Shown: positions 15,492-23,686 of the stretch, one piece after another
Numbering within the stretch: the stretch's first letter is position 1
Layout of the letters: the number at the start of each line of letters is the position of its first letter
NCBI GenBank assembly: GCA_016180425.1
Contig: JACPBF010000008.1
Span: 97,318 to 161,317, forward strand
DNA: 64,000 nt
Direction of reading: 5' to 3'
DNA from: Elusimicrobiota bacterium
Lineage (GTDB): Bacteria > Elusimicrobiota > Elusimicrobia > 2-02-FULL-39-32
Notes under the pieces: model-generated
What the model saw: only the letters and a program-made list of their open reading frames with translations
The model's database searches: none
What the model was told of the DNA's origin: nothing
Translations under genes and position numbers: made by a program

Positions 15492-15777
15492 ACCTCGCCT
15501 TTAGCCGACGTGCTTTGGATATATCTGTCTTTTGTGTTGCTTTAAAACCACCCCAAAGAACTATCGTGTCTATATCCTTAATTCTTTTTCGAGAGTAGTA
15601 TCCCCTCATCCCATTCTTCCATTTCAATTCAAAAAGTCCATCTCCTAAACTTCGTGAATCACCAAAAAATCCAGAGATCAAATTATCCAAACGCGCATCC
15701 ACTCGAGTTTTTTCTGTGGGAGTAATCGAGTCATACCAATCAGCAAACTCTTCCGTTTTCTTTAGTTTAAGTTTCAT
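15469..15777 (-). CDS. RelE/HigB-type toxin (phage Gp49-like)
   Basis: This 102-residue protein has the fold signature of addiction-module killer proteins: an N-terminal helix pair (TEEFADWYDSITPTEKTRVD, with RLDNL), then GDGLFELKWKNGMRGYYSRK and IVLWGGFKATQKTDISKAR. Members of this RelE-superfamily group cut mRNA on the ribosome. It is the first gene of a two-gene operon, with the antitoxin overlapping its 3' end. A textbook promoter precedes it. Confidence 0.85.
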   Translation of the reverse strand: MKLKLKKTEEFADWYDSITPTEKTRVDARLDNLISGFFGDSRSLGDGLFELKWKNGMRGYYSRKRIKDIDTIVLWGGFKATQKTDISKARRLKARYEYELKK

Positions 15778-15794
15778 CTCACCGATACGTTATA

Positions 15795-15823
15795 ATTATG
15801 CCATATATGGCACACTCTGTCAA
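15795..15823 (-). promoter_or_regulatory. TA promoter with a palindromic operator in its spacer
   Basis: On the minus strand TTGACA (15818-15823) and CATAAT (15795-15800) are 17 bp apart. A perfect 14-bp palindrome, TGCCATATATGGCA (15799-15812), lies in the spacer and touches the -10 box. A repressor bound there would exclude RNA polymerase, as expected for autoregulation by the HigBA-like antitoxin complex. Confidence 0.75.
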
Positions 15824-16058
15824 GGGTAACAAACAGGGTGTGCTAGTTTATAACCAATCTATCTCTTGAATTCTCACTTCTCAGGTAAATCTTTGCGGGA
15901 TAGGGTTTCTACCATCCTAACCTGCCGGCAAGGAAAATCAAGATAAATCAAATTACTCCATAATCCCTTTTAGTGAGACATTTTTGACCTTTTCATTCTT
16001 TTTTTGCCTCCATCCTGCTCATGATATGATCTCAAACTAATTTTTGATTATGATTATC

Positions 16059-16074
16059 TGGCAACCTTGTTGCT
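16059..16074 (+). promoter_or_regulatory. Sigma-54 promoter upstream of amtB
   Basis: TGGCA-N6-TTGCT at 16059-16074 has the GG and GC doublets at the -24/-12 spacing of sigma-54 promoters. The expected start is near 16086, giving a leader of about 150 nt before amtB. Control of amtB-PII operons by nitrogen-responsive sigma-54 activators is well known. No NtrC site with clear dyad symmetry was found in 15824-16058. Confidence 0.75.
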
Positions 16075-16103
16075 ATAAAAAATTTAACAAAATAGTCTTA
16101 ATC

Positions 16104-16130
16104 GTTCATACAATGGTGTATGAACTTTTT
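16104..16130 (+). terminator. First leader hairpin followed by a T-run
   Basis: GTTCATACA (16104-16112) and TGTATGAAC (16117-16125) form a perfect 9-bp stem with an ATGG loop, followed by TTTTT. This is a terminator-like shape placed after the sigma-54 promoter and before amtB. It could attenuate the operon or stop transcripts entering from upstream. Confidence 0.55.
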
Positions 16131-16140
16131 CCGAACATAG

Positions 16141-16181
16141 GCGTTCGCATGGTTCCATTAAAAAGTGGCGAACGCTTTTTT
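16141..16181 (+). terminator. Second leader hairpin, GC-rich, with T-run
   Basis: GCGTTCGC (16141-16148) and GCGAACGC (16168-16175) pair perfectly around a 19-nt loop and are followed by TTTTTT. It is a stronger rho-independent terminator than the hairpin before it. Both lie inside the presumed amtB leader, so transcription of amtB from 16086 must read through them unless an antiterminating structure or factor exists. Confidence 0.65.
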
Positions 16182-16238
16182 ATTTTTCCGCGTTATCGTT
16201 CCCACCTTTTTTAACTTTTTCATCTGGAGGCAAATAAT

Positions 16239-17474
16239 ATGAATATTAACACCGGAGATACCGCGTGGATGCTGATAAGTTCAGCCCTTGTATTTTTAAT
16301 GACGCCTGGACTTGCATTCTTTTATGGAGGATTGGTTAGGAAAAAGAATGTCCTGTCTGTTTTAATGCAATGTTTTATTGTAATTTGTCTGGTAAGCTTA
16401 CAATGGATTCTTTTTGGTTACTCCCTTGCTTTTGGTCCTGATATTAAAGGATTCATAGGAGACCTTTCTTGGGCAGGCTTAAAAGGAGTTGGATTTGATC
16501 CATTCCCTGATTATTCAGCTACAATCCCGCACCAACTCTACATGATTTATCAGGCAATGTTTGCAATCATTACGCCCGCATTAATTCTGGGCGCTTTTGC
16601 TGAAAGAATGAAATTTTCTGCTTTCTGCCTGTTTTCAATTCTATGGACTACATTAGTGTACGATCCGGTTGCTCACTGGGTCTGGGGAATTGGAGGATTT
16701 CTTAGAACCAGCGGCGCATTAGACTTTGCTGGAGGAACAGTCGTTCATATTAACGCGGGCATTGCCGCATTGGTTACAGCTTTGGTGATAGGTAAACGTA
16801 CCGGATACCCTGCCCATACTCCTCACCCTCACAATCTTCCTTTTGCTGTGCTGGGAGCAGGGATTTTGTGGTTTGGATGGTTTGGTTTTAATGCCGGCAG
16901 CGCCTTAACTGCTGGAAATTTGGCGGTGAGCGCATTCATAGTCACTCACATTTCCGCATCCACAGCTGGTCTTACATGGGCAATCCTTGATTGGATTTTT
17001 AATTCTCGACCAACAATGCTTGGAATGATTACGGGTGTGGTTGCTGGACTTGTCGCTATTACCCCTGCATCCGGTTTTGTAACTATTTTTGGAGCGATTT
17101 GGATAGGATTGGGAGCCGCTGTTATTTGTTATATTTCAGTGGCAGTCATGAAGTCAAAATTCGGGTATGATGATTCGCTAGATGCTTTTGGCGTGCATGG
17201 AATCGGCGGGATTTGGGGCTCAGTAGCAACCGGCATTTGGGCAACAAAAAGCGTGAATTCTCTGGGAGCTGATGGTTGGTGGTATGGCAATCCTCACCAA
17301 TTCTTTATCCAAGTTAAAGCATCTCTCATCACAATTCTTTATGCTTTTATTGTAACTTACCTTCTACTCAAGATCGTGCATGCAACAATGGCAATCCGCG
17401 TCCGCGAACAAGAGGAAAGAATTGGATTGGATTTAACCCAGCACAGAGAAGACGCTTATACTGTAATCGAATAG
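16239..17474 (+). CDS. amtB: Ammonium transporter AmtB
   Basis: The 411-residue protein carries ammonium across the cytoplasmic membrane as a trimer. Signature segments include LMTPGLAFFYGGLVR, the family motif around DFAGGTVVHINAGIAALV, and later GVHGIGGIWGS with the second pore histidine (the twin-His pair). About eleven hydrophobic helices are visible. The protein lacks an obvious extra N-terminal signal peptide. GGAGG precedes the ATG. The PII gene follows after 21 nt, the usual arrangement in which PII docks into AmtB to block uptake when nitrogen is plentiful. Confidence 0.96.
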   Translation: MNINTGDTAWMLISSALVFLMTPGLAFFYGGLVRKKNVLSVLMQCFIVICLVSLQWILFGYSLAFGPDIKGFIGDLSWAGLKGVGFDPFPDYSATIPHQLYMIYQAMFAIITPALILGAFAERMKFSAFCLFSILWTTLVYDPVAHWVWGIGGFLRTSGALDFAGGTVVHINAGIAALVTALVIGKRTGYPAHTPHPHNLPFAVLGAGILWFGWFGFNAGSALTAGNLAVSAFIVTHISASTAGLTWAILDWIFNSRPTMLGMITGVVAGLVAITPASGFVTIFGAIWIGLGAAVICYISVAVMKSKFGYDDSLDAFGVHGIGGIWGSVATGIWATKSVNSLGADGWWYGNPHQFFIQVKASLITILYAFIVTYLLLKIVHATMAIRVREQEERIGLDLTQHREDAYTVIE

Positions 17475-17495
17475 TAACCTTTAGGAGGAAAAATC

Positions 17496-17837
17496 ATGAA
17501 ATATATTGTATCCATTATTCAACCTGATCGTTTAGAAGATGTGTTAAAAAAACTGGATGAGAAAGAAATTCATTTGGTTACTGTCTCGAACGTTCTTGGA
17601 CGCGGCAGGCAGAAAGGCATTTCAGAGGTTTACCGCAGCCATAAAGAGGTTGGCAGCCTTTTAAAAAAAATAAAACTTGAAATTGCGGTGAACGAAGATT
17701 ACGTCAAAAAAACTATTGAAGCAGTCACCCTTGGAGCAAGAACAGGCCAAATCGGAGATGGAAAAATATTTGTTCTCGACCTTCAAGACTGCATTCGGAT
17801 AAGAACTGGAGAAAAAGGGAGCATGGCGATCGGATAA
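17496..17837 (+). CDS. glnK: PII signal protein (GlnB/GlnK family)
   Basis: This 113-residue protein senses nitrogen and energy state through 2-oxoglutarate and ATP/ADP. The core fits the family (ISEVYR in the T-loop, TGQIGDGKIFVLDL near 83-96, IRTGEKG near 101-107). Tyr46 is kept, but the uridylylation tyrosine expected at position 51 is glutamate here, so UMP modification at that site is impossible. The T-loop is otherwise unusual (SHKEVGSLLKK). Its start is preceded by TAGGAGG. Linkage to amtB suggests a GlnK role; no uridylyltransferase gene is in the window. Confidence 0.93.
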   Translation: MKYIVSIIQPDRLEDVLKKLDEKEIHLVTVSNVLGRGRQKGISEVYRSHKEVGSLLKKIKLEIAVNEDYVKKTIEAVTLGARTGQIGDGKIFVLDLQDCIRIRTGEKGSMAIG

Positions 17838-17887
17838 AAAATTACAAAACCAATTTTTAACTTCATTTTTTATTATAATGAGATTTA

Positions 17888-18193
17888 ATGAAATCTAAAC
17901 GTAAAATATCTAAAAGTATTATATGTTTACTCCTTGCGCTGCTTTACATGGATACAACGATCACTTTTCAATTCCCAACCCTAGACACCATAGATATCTC
18001 CGATTATTTTTTTAATGTTGATTTAGATGAAAAAAGCATCAATAAGTTTTCTAAATTAAAAAACAATCCATTTGTTTTAAAACATGATTCATACTCAAGC
18101 TCTTTTACCAGAGAATTCCTAGCGACTCTTCCGATTTTTCAATTTGCCTTTTTTAGCGTTATCACTAAAAAAGGCTGCAGGTCTCCCCCCTAA
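17888..18193 (+). CDS. Small exported protein of unknown function
   Basis: The 101-residue frame begins with a basic stretch and a hydrophobic segment (about 9-30) that could export or anchor it. The rest shows no known motif. The start has only a weak GAGA upstream. It follows the PII gene by 50 nt on the same strand and might be cotranscribed. It may be non-coding. Confidence 0.35.
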   Translation: MKSKRKISKSIICLLLALLYMDTTITFQFPTLDTIDISDYFFNVDLDEKSINKFSKLKNNPFVLKHDSYSSSFTREFLATLPIFQFAFFSVITKKGCRSPP

Positions 18194-18293
18194 AAGTTTT
18201 TCTGCTTAATTAGTTACTCAAAAAATAAACTATTCTTGATTAGAATTTATTCTAATCTAAATTAATTCATCTATTTATTAAAGGAGATTCAAA

Positions 18294-18497
18294 ATGAAAA
18301 AATATATTTTAGTATTTGCATTTGCTGTAATGCCATTAGTTTCTAGCTTTGCTGAAGAAGCGGCAAAACCCCAAACCACACCAGCACAAACCGGGACTGT
18401 TGCGGCTCCTAAAGAAACTGGGAAAAAGGATATGCAAAAAACAGATGCGTCTAAACCAGTAATAAAAAAAGCTAGAAAAAAAGTTAAAAAGATGTAA
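18294..18497 (+). CDS. Small lysine-rich periplasmic protein
   Basis: A clear signal peptide (MKKYILVFAFAVMPLVSSFA) is followed by 47 residues rich in Ala, Pro, Thr and Lys, ending in a run of basic residues. AAAGGAG precedes the ATG at good spacing and a hairpin terminator follows. The mature part looks disordered. The function is unknown; basic, proline-rich small exported proteins may bind anionic envelope polymers, but nothing here proves it. Confidence 0.7.
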   Translation: MKKYILVFAFAVMPLVSSFAEEAAKPQTTPAQTGTVAAPKETGKKDMQKTDASKPVIKKARKKVKKM

Positions 18498-18551
18498 TCT
18501 GCAACTCAAATAATTCTACCTAAATTGAATTATAAGGGTTAAGCAAAATAA

Positions 18552-18588
18552 GTTAGCGGCCTGTTTTTTTTAACAGGCTGCTAACTTT
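18552..18588. terminator. Hairpin terminator after the small basic protein gene
   Basis: GTTAGCGGCCTGTT (18552-18565) and AACAGGCTGCTAAC (18572-18585) pair over 14 positions with one G-T and a 6-nt T loop. TTT follows, so it is a plausible rho-independent terminator for the gene ending at 18497. Confidence 0.7.
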
Positions 18589-18601
18589 AAAATTTATAAC
18601 T

Positions 18602-18886
18602 GTGATAGATTTATTTACAGTAGGTTTGGTTGGAACAAAATTTTTTCATGCAGGGCTTTTTATCTTTTACAGAATTGCGGTTTGGTCTGGCTCTGTATAT
18701 TTTTATAAAAAATTTAAAAAAACACACAATTTATTCTTTCTTATACTCTCTATCTTTATCTATATCACTTCCTGGGCATTAGTCTTTATACTCTCATCTA
18801 AAGTTTGGAAATTCCTAACAGACTATTTCAATAACGGGGTAAAGATGGGTCTATCTCTCTTGCCCACGCATCAATCCCGCCCTTAA
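18602..18886 (+). CDS. Possible small membrane protein
   Basis: A 94-codon frame starting with GTG encodes two or three hydrophobic segments (about 5-30 and 43-66). It lacks a ribosome-binding site and overlaps the convergent MoeB-like gene by 59 bp at its 3' end. No family is recognised. It may be a chance open frame. Confidence 0.3.
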   Translation: MIDLFTVGLVGTKFFHAGLFIFYRIAVWSGSVYFYKKFKKTHNLFFLILSIFIYITSWALVFILSSKVWKFLTDYFNNGVKMGLSLLPTHQSRP

Positions 18887-19979
18887 CATTCTTTACTTTT
18901 TTAAACCCAAAAGTTTTTAAAATTCTAACAGCCTGAGCGCTGCGCCCTCCTAACTTACAATGAACATAAATTTCATCCGCAGTATCCAGCTCATTCACCC
19001 GGGTTGCTAAGGTTCCTAAAGGAATTAAACGGGACTCTTTTAAATGCACAATCTGATATTCCTCTGGTTCCCTCACATCCACCAGCACAATTTTATTCCC
19101 TTTAGAGTCAAGCAAAGATTTTAATTCCTTTACACTCACCTCTTCTAGTCCGCCAGCAGGCTGAGGAGCTTCCTCTGATTTTTTTAATCCGCAAAATTGT
19201 TCATAATCTATTAATTGTTTTATGGTTGGATGATCTCCGCAAACAGGGCACTCTGGATCGCGCGCAATTTTTACCTCTCTAAAACGCATCTCCATTGCGT
19301 TAAAAAGGAGTAAACGTCCAATTAAAGGCTCCCCTTTCCCTAAAATTAATTTAATCGCCTCAGTTGCCTGCATAACGCCAATAATGCCGGGAAGTATTCC
19401 TAAAACTCCTCCTTCAGCGCAAGAAGGCACCATTCCCGGAGGAGGCGGTTCCGGATACAAACAACGGTAGCAGGGTCCCTCAGGAGTTTTAAAAACTGTG
19501 GACTGACCATCAAACCTATAAATGCTCCCATAAATTAAAGGCTTTTTAGTAAATACGCAAGCATCATTGACTAAGTAACGGGTTGGAAAATTATCTGTCC
19601 CATCAATCACAATGTCATAATTTTCAATAATCTTCATAATATTTTCACTGGTTAGTTTTTCCGTGTAAATATTCACTTTTGTCTCTGGATTAATAGAGAG
19701 AATCCGTTCCTTGGCAGACTCTACTTTTGGCCTGCCCACATCTTCTGTGCGGTGAATAATCTGCCTTTGCAAATTAGAAAAATCCACCAGATCAAAATCA
19801 ACCAGTCCTAAAGTTCCTACACCTGCAGCTGAAAGATAGAGCCCTAAAGGAGATCCTAAACCTCCAGCTCCAATCAAAAGTATGCGGGCTTTGAGGAGTT
19901 TTTCCTGGCCATCCACTCCCACCTCTGGCATAATTAAATGCCTGGAATATCTTTGAATTTGTTCGTTAGTTAAAGTCAT
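18828..19979 (-). CDS. MoeB/ThiF-type adenylyltransferase with rhodanese domain (MoeZ-like)
   Basis: This 383-residue protein adenylates the C-terminus of a small sulfur-carrier protein such as MoaD or ThiS, and its rhodanese domain can supply the sulfur. The E1-like domain (about 1-250) shows the nucleotide loop LLIGAGGLGSPLG, a zinc-type site (CYRCLYPEPP with CPVCGDH) and DGTDNFPTRYLVND. The rhodanese domain (about 280-378) has the active-site loop CKLGGRS (Cys about 345). The fusion is a known family layout (MoeZ/MoeBR). No moaD or thiS gene is next to it, so molybdopterin and thiamine or cysteine pathways cannot be told apart. Confidence 0.93.
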   Translation of the reverse strand: MTLTNEQIQRYSRHLIMPEVGVDGQEKLLKARILLIGAGGLGSPLGLYLSAAGVGTLGLVDFDLVDFSNLQRQIIHRTEDVGRPKVESAKERILSINPETKVNIYTEKLTSENIMKIIENYDIVIDGTDNFPTRYLVNDACVFTKKPLIYGSIYRFDGQSTVFKTPEGPCYRCLYPEPPPPGMVPSCAEGGVLGILPGIIGVMQATEAIKLILGKGEPLIGRLLLFNAMEMRFREVKIARDPECPVCGDHPTIKQLIDYEQFCGLKKSEEAPQPAGGLEEVSVKELKSLLDSKGNKIVLVDVREPEEYQIVHLKESRLIPLGTLATRVNELDTADEIYVHCKLGGRSAQAVRILKTFGFKKVKNVKGGIDAWAREIDPSLPRY

Positions 19980-20050
19980 GAATTTTTTACCTTCCTAAAT
20001 AATTTTAATGCAAAAGTCGCTTCTACTCCGATTTTGGCTTGCAGCTTAAA

Positions 20051-20695
20051 CTAAACAATAATTTTTTCTAGATCTTGCAATTTATCAATAAAAAAATCTG
20101 GTTTAAATTTCTCTAACTCTTTTTTAGGACGATACCCGTAAGTGACGGCGCAAGTCTTCATTCCTGCGGCATGCCCCCCCTCCATATCTGTGGTGCCGTC
20201 CCCAATCACTAAAGTGCGGCTTGGAGAAACGCTCATTTTTTTTATAGCTTCCAAAAAAGGCTGGGGGTGAGGTTTTTTTTGTTCAGTGGACTCTGCTCCT
20301 AAAACAACGGCAAACACATGTTCTAAAGAAAAATGTTGCAGGGTTTTGATCACCATGGAATAAGGTTTATTGCTCACCATTCCTAACTTTTTTTCTTTAT
20401 ATTTCTTCAAGACCTCTTTAACTCCGGGGTAAAGGGCTGTTCTATCCACGCAATGATGAAGATAATATTCTTTAAAAATTTTAATTGCTTTTTCCAAGAT
20501 AAGATCATCTTTTTTGCCAATGGCTCTGCCCATTAAAATTCTAACCCCATCGCCCACAATGCTTTGAACTTCTAAAAGTGATTTTTCAGGAAGCCCTAAC
20601 TGCTTTAAAGCGTAATTTAAAGCAAAGGCGATATCCTCTGAAGAATCTATTAAAGTTCCGTCTAAATCAAAAATTAACCCTTCCATTTTTATCAT
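20051..20695 (-). CDS. gph: HAD-family phosphatase (phosphoglycolate phosphatase-like)
   Basis: This 214-residue HAD hydrolase has motif I FDLDGTLIDS, motif II in GMVSNKPY, a lysine (KKPHPQPF) and motif IV VIGDGTTDM. A cap of helices is inserted after motif I. The family dephosphorylates 2-phosphoglycolate and related small phosphates. An in-frame ATG 9 bp downstream of the chosen start is also possible. Closely related enzymes act on pyrophosphate or other sugars phosphates, so the substrate is inferred. Confidence 0.85.
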   Translation of the reverse strand: MIKMEGLIFDLDGTLIDSSEDIAFALNYALKQLGLPEKSLLEVQSIVGDGVRILMGRAIGKKDDLILEKAIKIFKEYYLHHCVDRTALYPGVKEVLKKYKEKKLGMVSNKPYSMVIKTLQHFSLEHVFAVVLGAESTEQKKPHPQPFLEAIKKMSVSPSRTLVIGDGTTDMEGGHAAGMKTCAVTYGYRPKKELEKFKPDFFIDKLQDLEKIIV

Positions 20696-20782
20696 TATAT
20701 CACCATTTAATTATTGACTGCAAACCAAGGAATCCTGCCGCAGTAAAACTTTTAGAATGCTTAAGTTGCCCAAACCCTTGAC

Positions 20783-21574
20783 CTATCTTTTTGGTTCCGC
20801 ATAAAAACGAATCCAGCTTAAAATTTTTTCTTCTAGGATGGAGGGGGTCTCTGGTTTTCCTCTACGGAACATTCCCACCCCATGTCCAAAAATCTCCGTA
20901 TCAGAAAAAACATAAAGAGAAACTTTATGATTCCCTAAATTACGGTTCTCTATTTGCAGCATCCGAACACTTTGAAAAGCATAGCTGTCCGCAGGGCTTA
21001 CCGCAATCAATAAAGGACGTCTTCCATAAATAGAAAGTAGTTCGTCAATTTTTATCCCTTGATAATTGATCCCGGGTGAAAGTAAGATTGAAAAAGGGAT
21101 TTCCGGGTGATGTGCCGCATACTGAAAAGCGATATTAGCTCCAATGCTTGCTCCTCCAACAGCAATCTGAGCAGGTAGAATTCCATATTTTTCATTTAAA
21201 AATTGAATGGCAAAACCTAGATCTTTTATCATTTTTCCCCACTCAGACTCCAACCCTTGGTCATTAAACTCTTCAAATCTGATTAACTTTCCAGAAATGG
21301 TTTTTATGCTTTTTCCATGTCCCCTTAAATCATAGATCAGAACGCCAAATCCTTTAGCATGCAGAAATTGAGAAAAATTTTTCCACTCCTCTTTTACGCT
21401 CGCAACTCCATGAAGAAAAATAAAAGTTAGTTTCTTATTCTTTGGCTTATAGAACTCGCCAACTATTTTTACCCCATCTTGCCCTGTAAAATAAACTTTT
21501 TCTTCTATTGCATGAAGAGGAGCAATAAAAAGAAAACTAATAAAAAATAAAAAGTTTTTCCTATAAAATTTCAT
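20783..21574 (-). CDS. Exported alpha/beta hydrolase
   Basis: The 263-residue protein begins with a signal peptide (about 1-22) and has an alpha/beta-hydrolase fold: FIFLHGVASVKEEW for the oxyanion region, nucleophile elbow GGASIGAN (Ser about 142), an acidic residue in SPADSYAF and the His in EIFGHGVGMF. It is probably an esterase or lipase-like enzyme acting outside the cytoplasm. The substrate is unknown. It is separate from both neighbours by short gaps. Confidence 0.82.
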   Translation of the reverse strand: MKFYRKNFLFFISFLFIAPLHAIEEKVYFTGQDGVKIVGEFYKPKNKKLTFIFLHGVASVKEEWKNFSQFLHAKGFGVLIYDLRGHGKSIKTISGKLIRFEEFNDQGLESEWGKMIKDLGFAIQFLNEKYGILPAQIAVGGASIGANIAFQYAAHHPEIPFSILLSPGINYQGIKIDELLSIYGRRPLLIAVSPADSYAFQSVRMLQIENRNLGNHKVSLYVFSDTEIFGHGVGMFRRGKPETPSILEEKILSWIRFYAEPKR

Positions 21575-21642
21575 TGTTTTGAAAATTCCCTCTATAAAAC
21601 TTGAAACGAATCGCTAAACTCTTTAAAAAAAATAGTCCCACA

Positions 21643-22218
21643 TTAAAAATATTTTAAAATTATTGCCTTAAAAAAAGAAAAAATTAGTTTGCAAAAATAT
21701 TTTAAAAAATGCGGGCGAAAAATTTCTTTAGATTCCCTGTCTCCCACAAACCGCCAATGCCAAGGCTCATAACCAATATGCTGCCAATTATTTTTAGGGA
21801 AAGAGAGTTCAAAGCCAAAGTTTAAAGCATGTTTGATAAGCCAATCAAAAGCTTGAGTAGATTCAAAACTAGGTTCATCATCTGTTTCCGGCTTTTTTTT
21901 GTCTGCAAAATCAAAAACAGATCCTGTGTGGTGTTCTGAATAGCCTGCTGGAGCGACCCACTCAATCCCCTGTCCCTTTCCATGCTTCTCTTCTGCTTTT
22001 TTAAAAAGCTCTTTCTGTTCTTCATAAGTGCGGTAAGAAGAAAGCACTACAATCTCAACCCCCTCATTTCTTGCAGTTTCAAGCAACTTTTGAAGTTGAG
22101 GAAAAACAGTTTTTCTAACCTTACAAATCTGGGAAGGATCGCGCAGCCAATCTGAAGGGAACTTGATTAAAAGTTCATCCTCAGGTTCTGGATAAGGCAG
22201 ATGAAAAATCAAGCTCAT
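21643..22218 (-). CDS. D-Ala-D-Ala carboxypeptidase, M15 (VanY/DacB-like)
   Basis: The 191-residue protein has the M15B zinc site: SSYRTYEEQKELF, SEHHTGSVFDFAD (His and Asp ligands) and EPWHWRFVG. These enzymes remove the last D-alanine from peptidoglycan stem peptides. No clear N-terminal signal peptide is seen, but the C-terminal 25 residues are hydrophobic and could anchor it. The start lies directly after the stop of the amino acid permease gene. An entirely cytosolic role in peptide recycling cannot be excluded. Confidence 0.85.
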   Translation of the reverse strand: MSLIFHLPYPEPEDELLIKFPSDWLRDPSQICKVRKTVFPQLQKLLETARNEGVEIVVLSSYRTYEEQKELFKKAEEKHGKGQGIEWVAPAGYSEHHTGSVFDFADKKKPETDDEPSFESTQAFDWLIKHALNFGFELSFPKNNWQHIGYEPWHWRFVGDRESKEIFRPHFLKYFCKLIFSFFKAIILKYF

Positions 22219-23541
22219 TTAAAAAAGTTGGTTTTTAGATCTTTGGCTGAATTTGTTCCAAAGAAAATAGATGGGTATTCCTAAAAGCACCATGCCTAAA
22301 CCCCAAAATGAATCTTTGGGCTGTTTAAGAATAGTGCTTACAATAATCCAGGTCATGGCGATCACAAAAAGAATTGGGATCAAAGGATATCCCGCAGTAG
22401 AATAAACTGGATGCGTATGATCAGCATGATTTCTTTTACGCAATACAAATAAGCCTAAAACACTTAAAGTTTGAAAAAAAATAGCAGGCACTGTGGCATA
22501 ATCTAAAAGCTGATCAAAAGTTCCTGAAACTGCTAAGATTGAAGCGAGCATCCCTTGAAAAAAAATCGCTTTAGTAGGGGAGGCAAAAGAAGCATGAACT
22601 TCGCTTAAAGCCACTGGAAAAAGCCCATCTTTTGCCATGGCATAAAGTATTCTTGGTCCAGTTAAAATTGTGGCGGATAAACAACCCAAAATAGAAACAG
22701 CCACTAACCCGCCAATAACTTGTCCAATCGCATCCCCAAAAAATATTTTAGAAGCTACCGTCACAATCTTTGTTTTATTTTCCGGAGAATTGACCGGCAC
22801 AGCATAGATATAAAGGGAAGCAAGCGCAAGATAAATTAAAGTTACAAGTAAGGCTCCAAAAAAAAGAGAAACAGGTATGTTTTTAGATGGATTTTTTACT
22901 TCCCCTGCAACATAGACTGTTGCATCCCAGCCAGAATAGGTGTAAAGGATTGGAACCATGGCTAAAGGAAGCGCGCCCCAAAAAGAATGTGAAGATTCTT
23001 GAGAAACAAAAAAATTAGAAAATGATCCATTGCCAGATAAAAAACCAGCTAAGATCAAGATAAAGATTAATAATAGTTTTAATACCATAAAACCATCTTG
23101 TAATCCTGCGCCCCATTTTACTCCTAAATAGTTGATAATAGAGATGGCGCTAATCAAAAGAAGAGCTACTCCTTTTGCGGTCCATGGATCTTGAATGCCG
23201 GCATATTTTGTAAATCCAATAGCAAGAAATGCCGATGCTCCGGGCAAAGTAACAAGGCTGGATGAAAAACCAGAAAGAAATCCCATTAAAGGGCCAAAAG
23301 CTTCTCTTAAATAAACATACCCTCCGCCAGCGCGAGGGAATCGAGTGCCTAATTCCGCATAGGATAGAGCCCCTGCTAAAGAAAGGAGACCTCCAAAAAA
23401 CCAGGCCAATAAAATATAAGATGGATTAGGCAGAATGAATGAAATGCGGCCAGCAGTTACAAAAATGCCAATTCCAATCATGTTTCCAGCTACAAGCATG
23501 GTGCAGGAAAAAGCGCCAAGTTCTCTTCTTAATTCAGTCAA
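22219..23541 (-). CDS. APC-superfamily amino acid permease
   Basis: This 440-residue transporter has about twelve membrane helices and the APC signature in the first helix (GNMIGIGIFVTAG). LGTRFPRAGGGYVYLREAFG and YTYSGWDATVYVAGEVKNP are typical of the LAT-like branch of the family. It imports or exchanges amino acids at the inner membrane. The substrate is not predictable from sequence. The M15 peptidase gene starts immediately after its stop, so the two are probably cotranscribed and may handle cell-wall amino acids. Confidence 0.9.
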   Translation of the reverse strand: MTELRRELGAFSCTMLVAGNMIGIGIFVTAGRISFILPNPSYILLAWFFGGLLSLAGALSYAELGTRFPRAGGGYVYLREAFGPLMGFLSGFSSSLVTLPGASAFLAIGFTKYAGIQDPWTAKGVALLLISAISIINYLGVKWGAGLQDGFMVLKLLLIFILILAGFLSGNGSFSNFFVSQESSHSFWGALPLAMVPILYTYSGWDATVYVAGEVKNPSKNIPVSLFFGALLVTLIYLALASLYIYAVPVNSPENKTKIVTVASKIFFGDAIGQVIGGLVAVSILGCLSATILTGPRILYAMAKDGLFPVALSEVHASFASPTKAIFFQGMLASILAVSGTFDQLLDYATVPAIFFQTLSVLGLFVLRKRNHADHTHPVYSTAGYPLIPILFVIAMTWIIVSTILKQPKDSFWGLGMVLLGIPIYFLWNKFSQRSKNQLF

Positions 23542-23686
23542 CTCTTATATCACCCCCTTTGAAAAAACAGACAAGCCCGTGTCACTCTACCCTTCGGGTT
23601 TTTGTCATCATTGGATTATGGAATTCAACATAGATACAGGCAAGTCCATTAGAACCCTTTCCTTTTTAGTTTCCATCAGTTTTAGA

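Noticed and set aside
16101..16181. Possible glutamine riboswitch in the amtB leader
   Set aside because: The leader has hairpins, but I could not match the conserved glnA-type core. It is reported as terminator-like hairpins instead.
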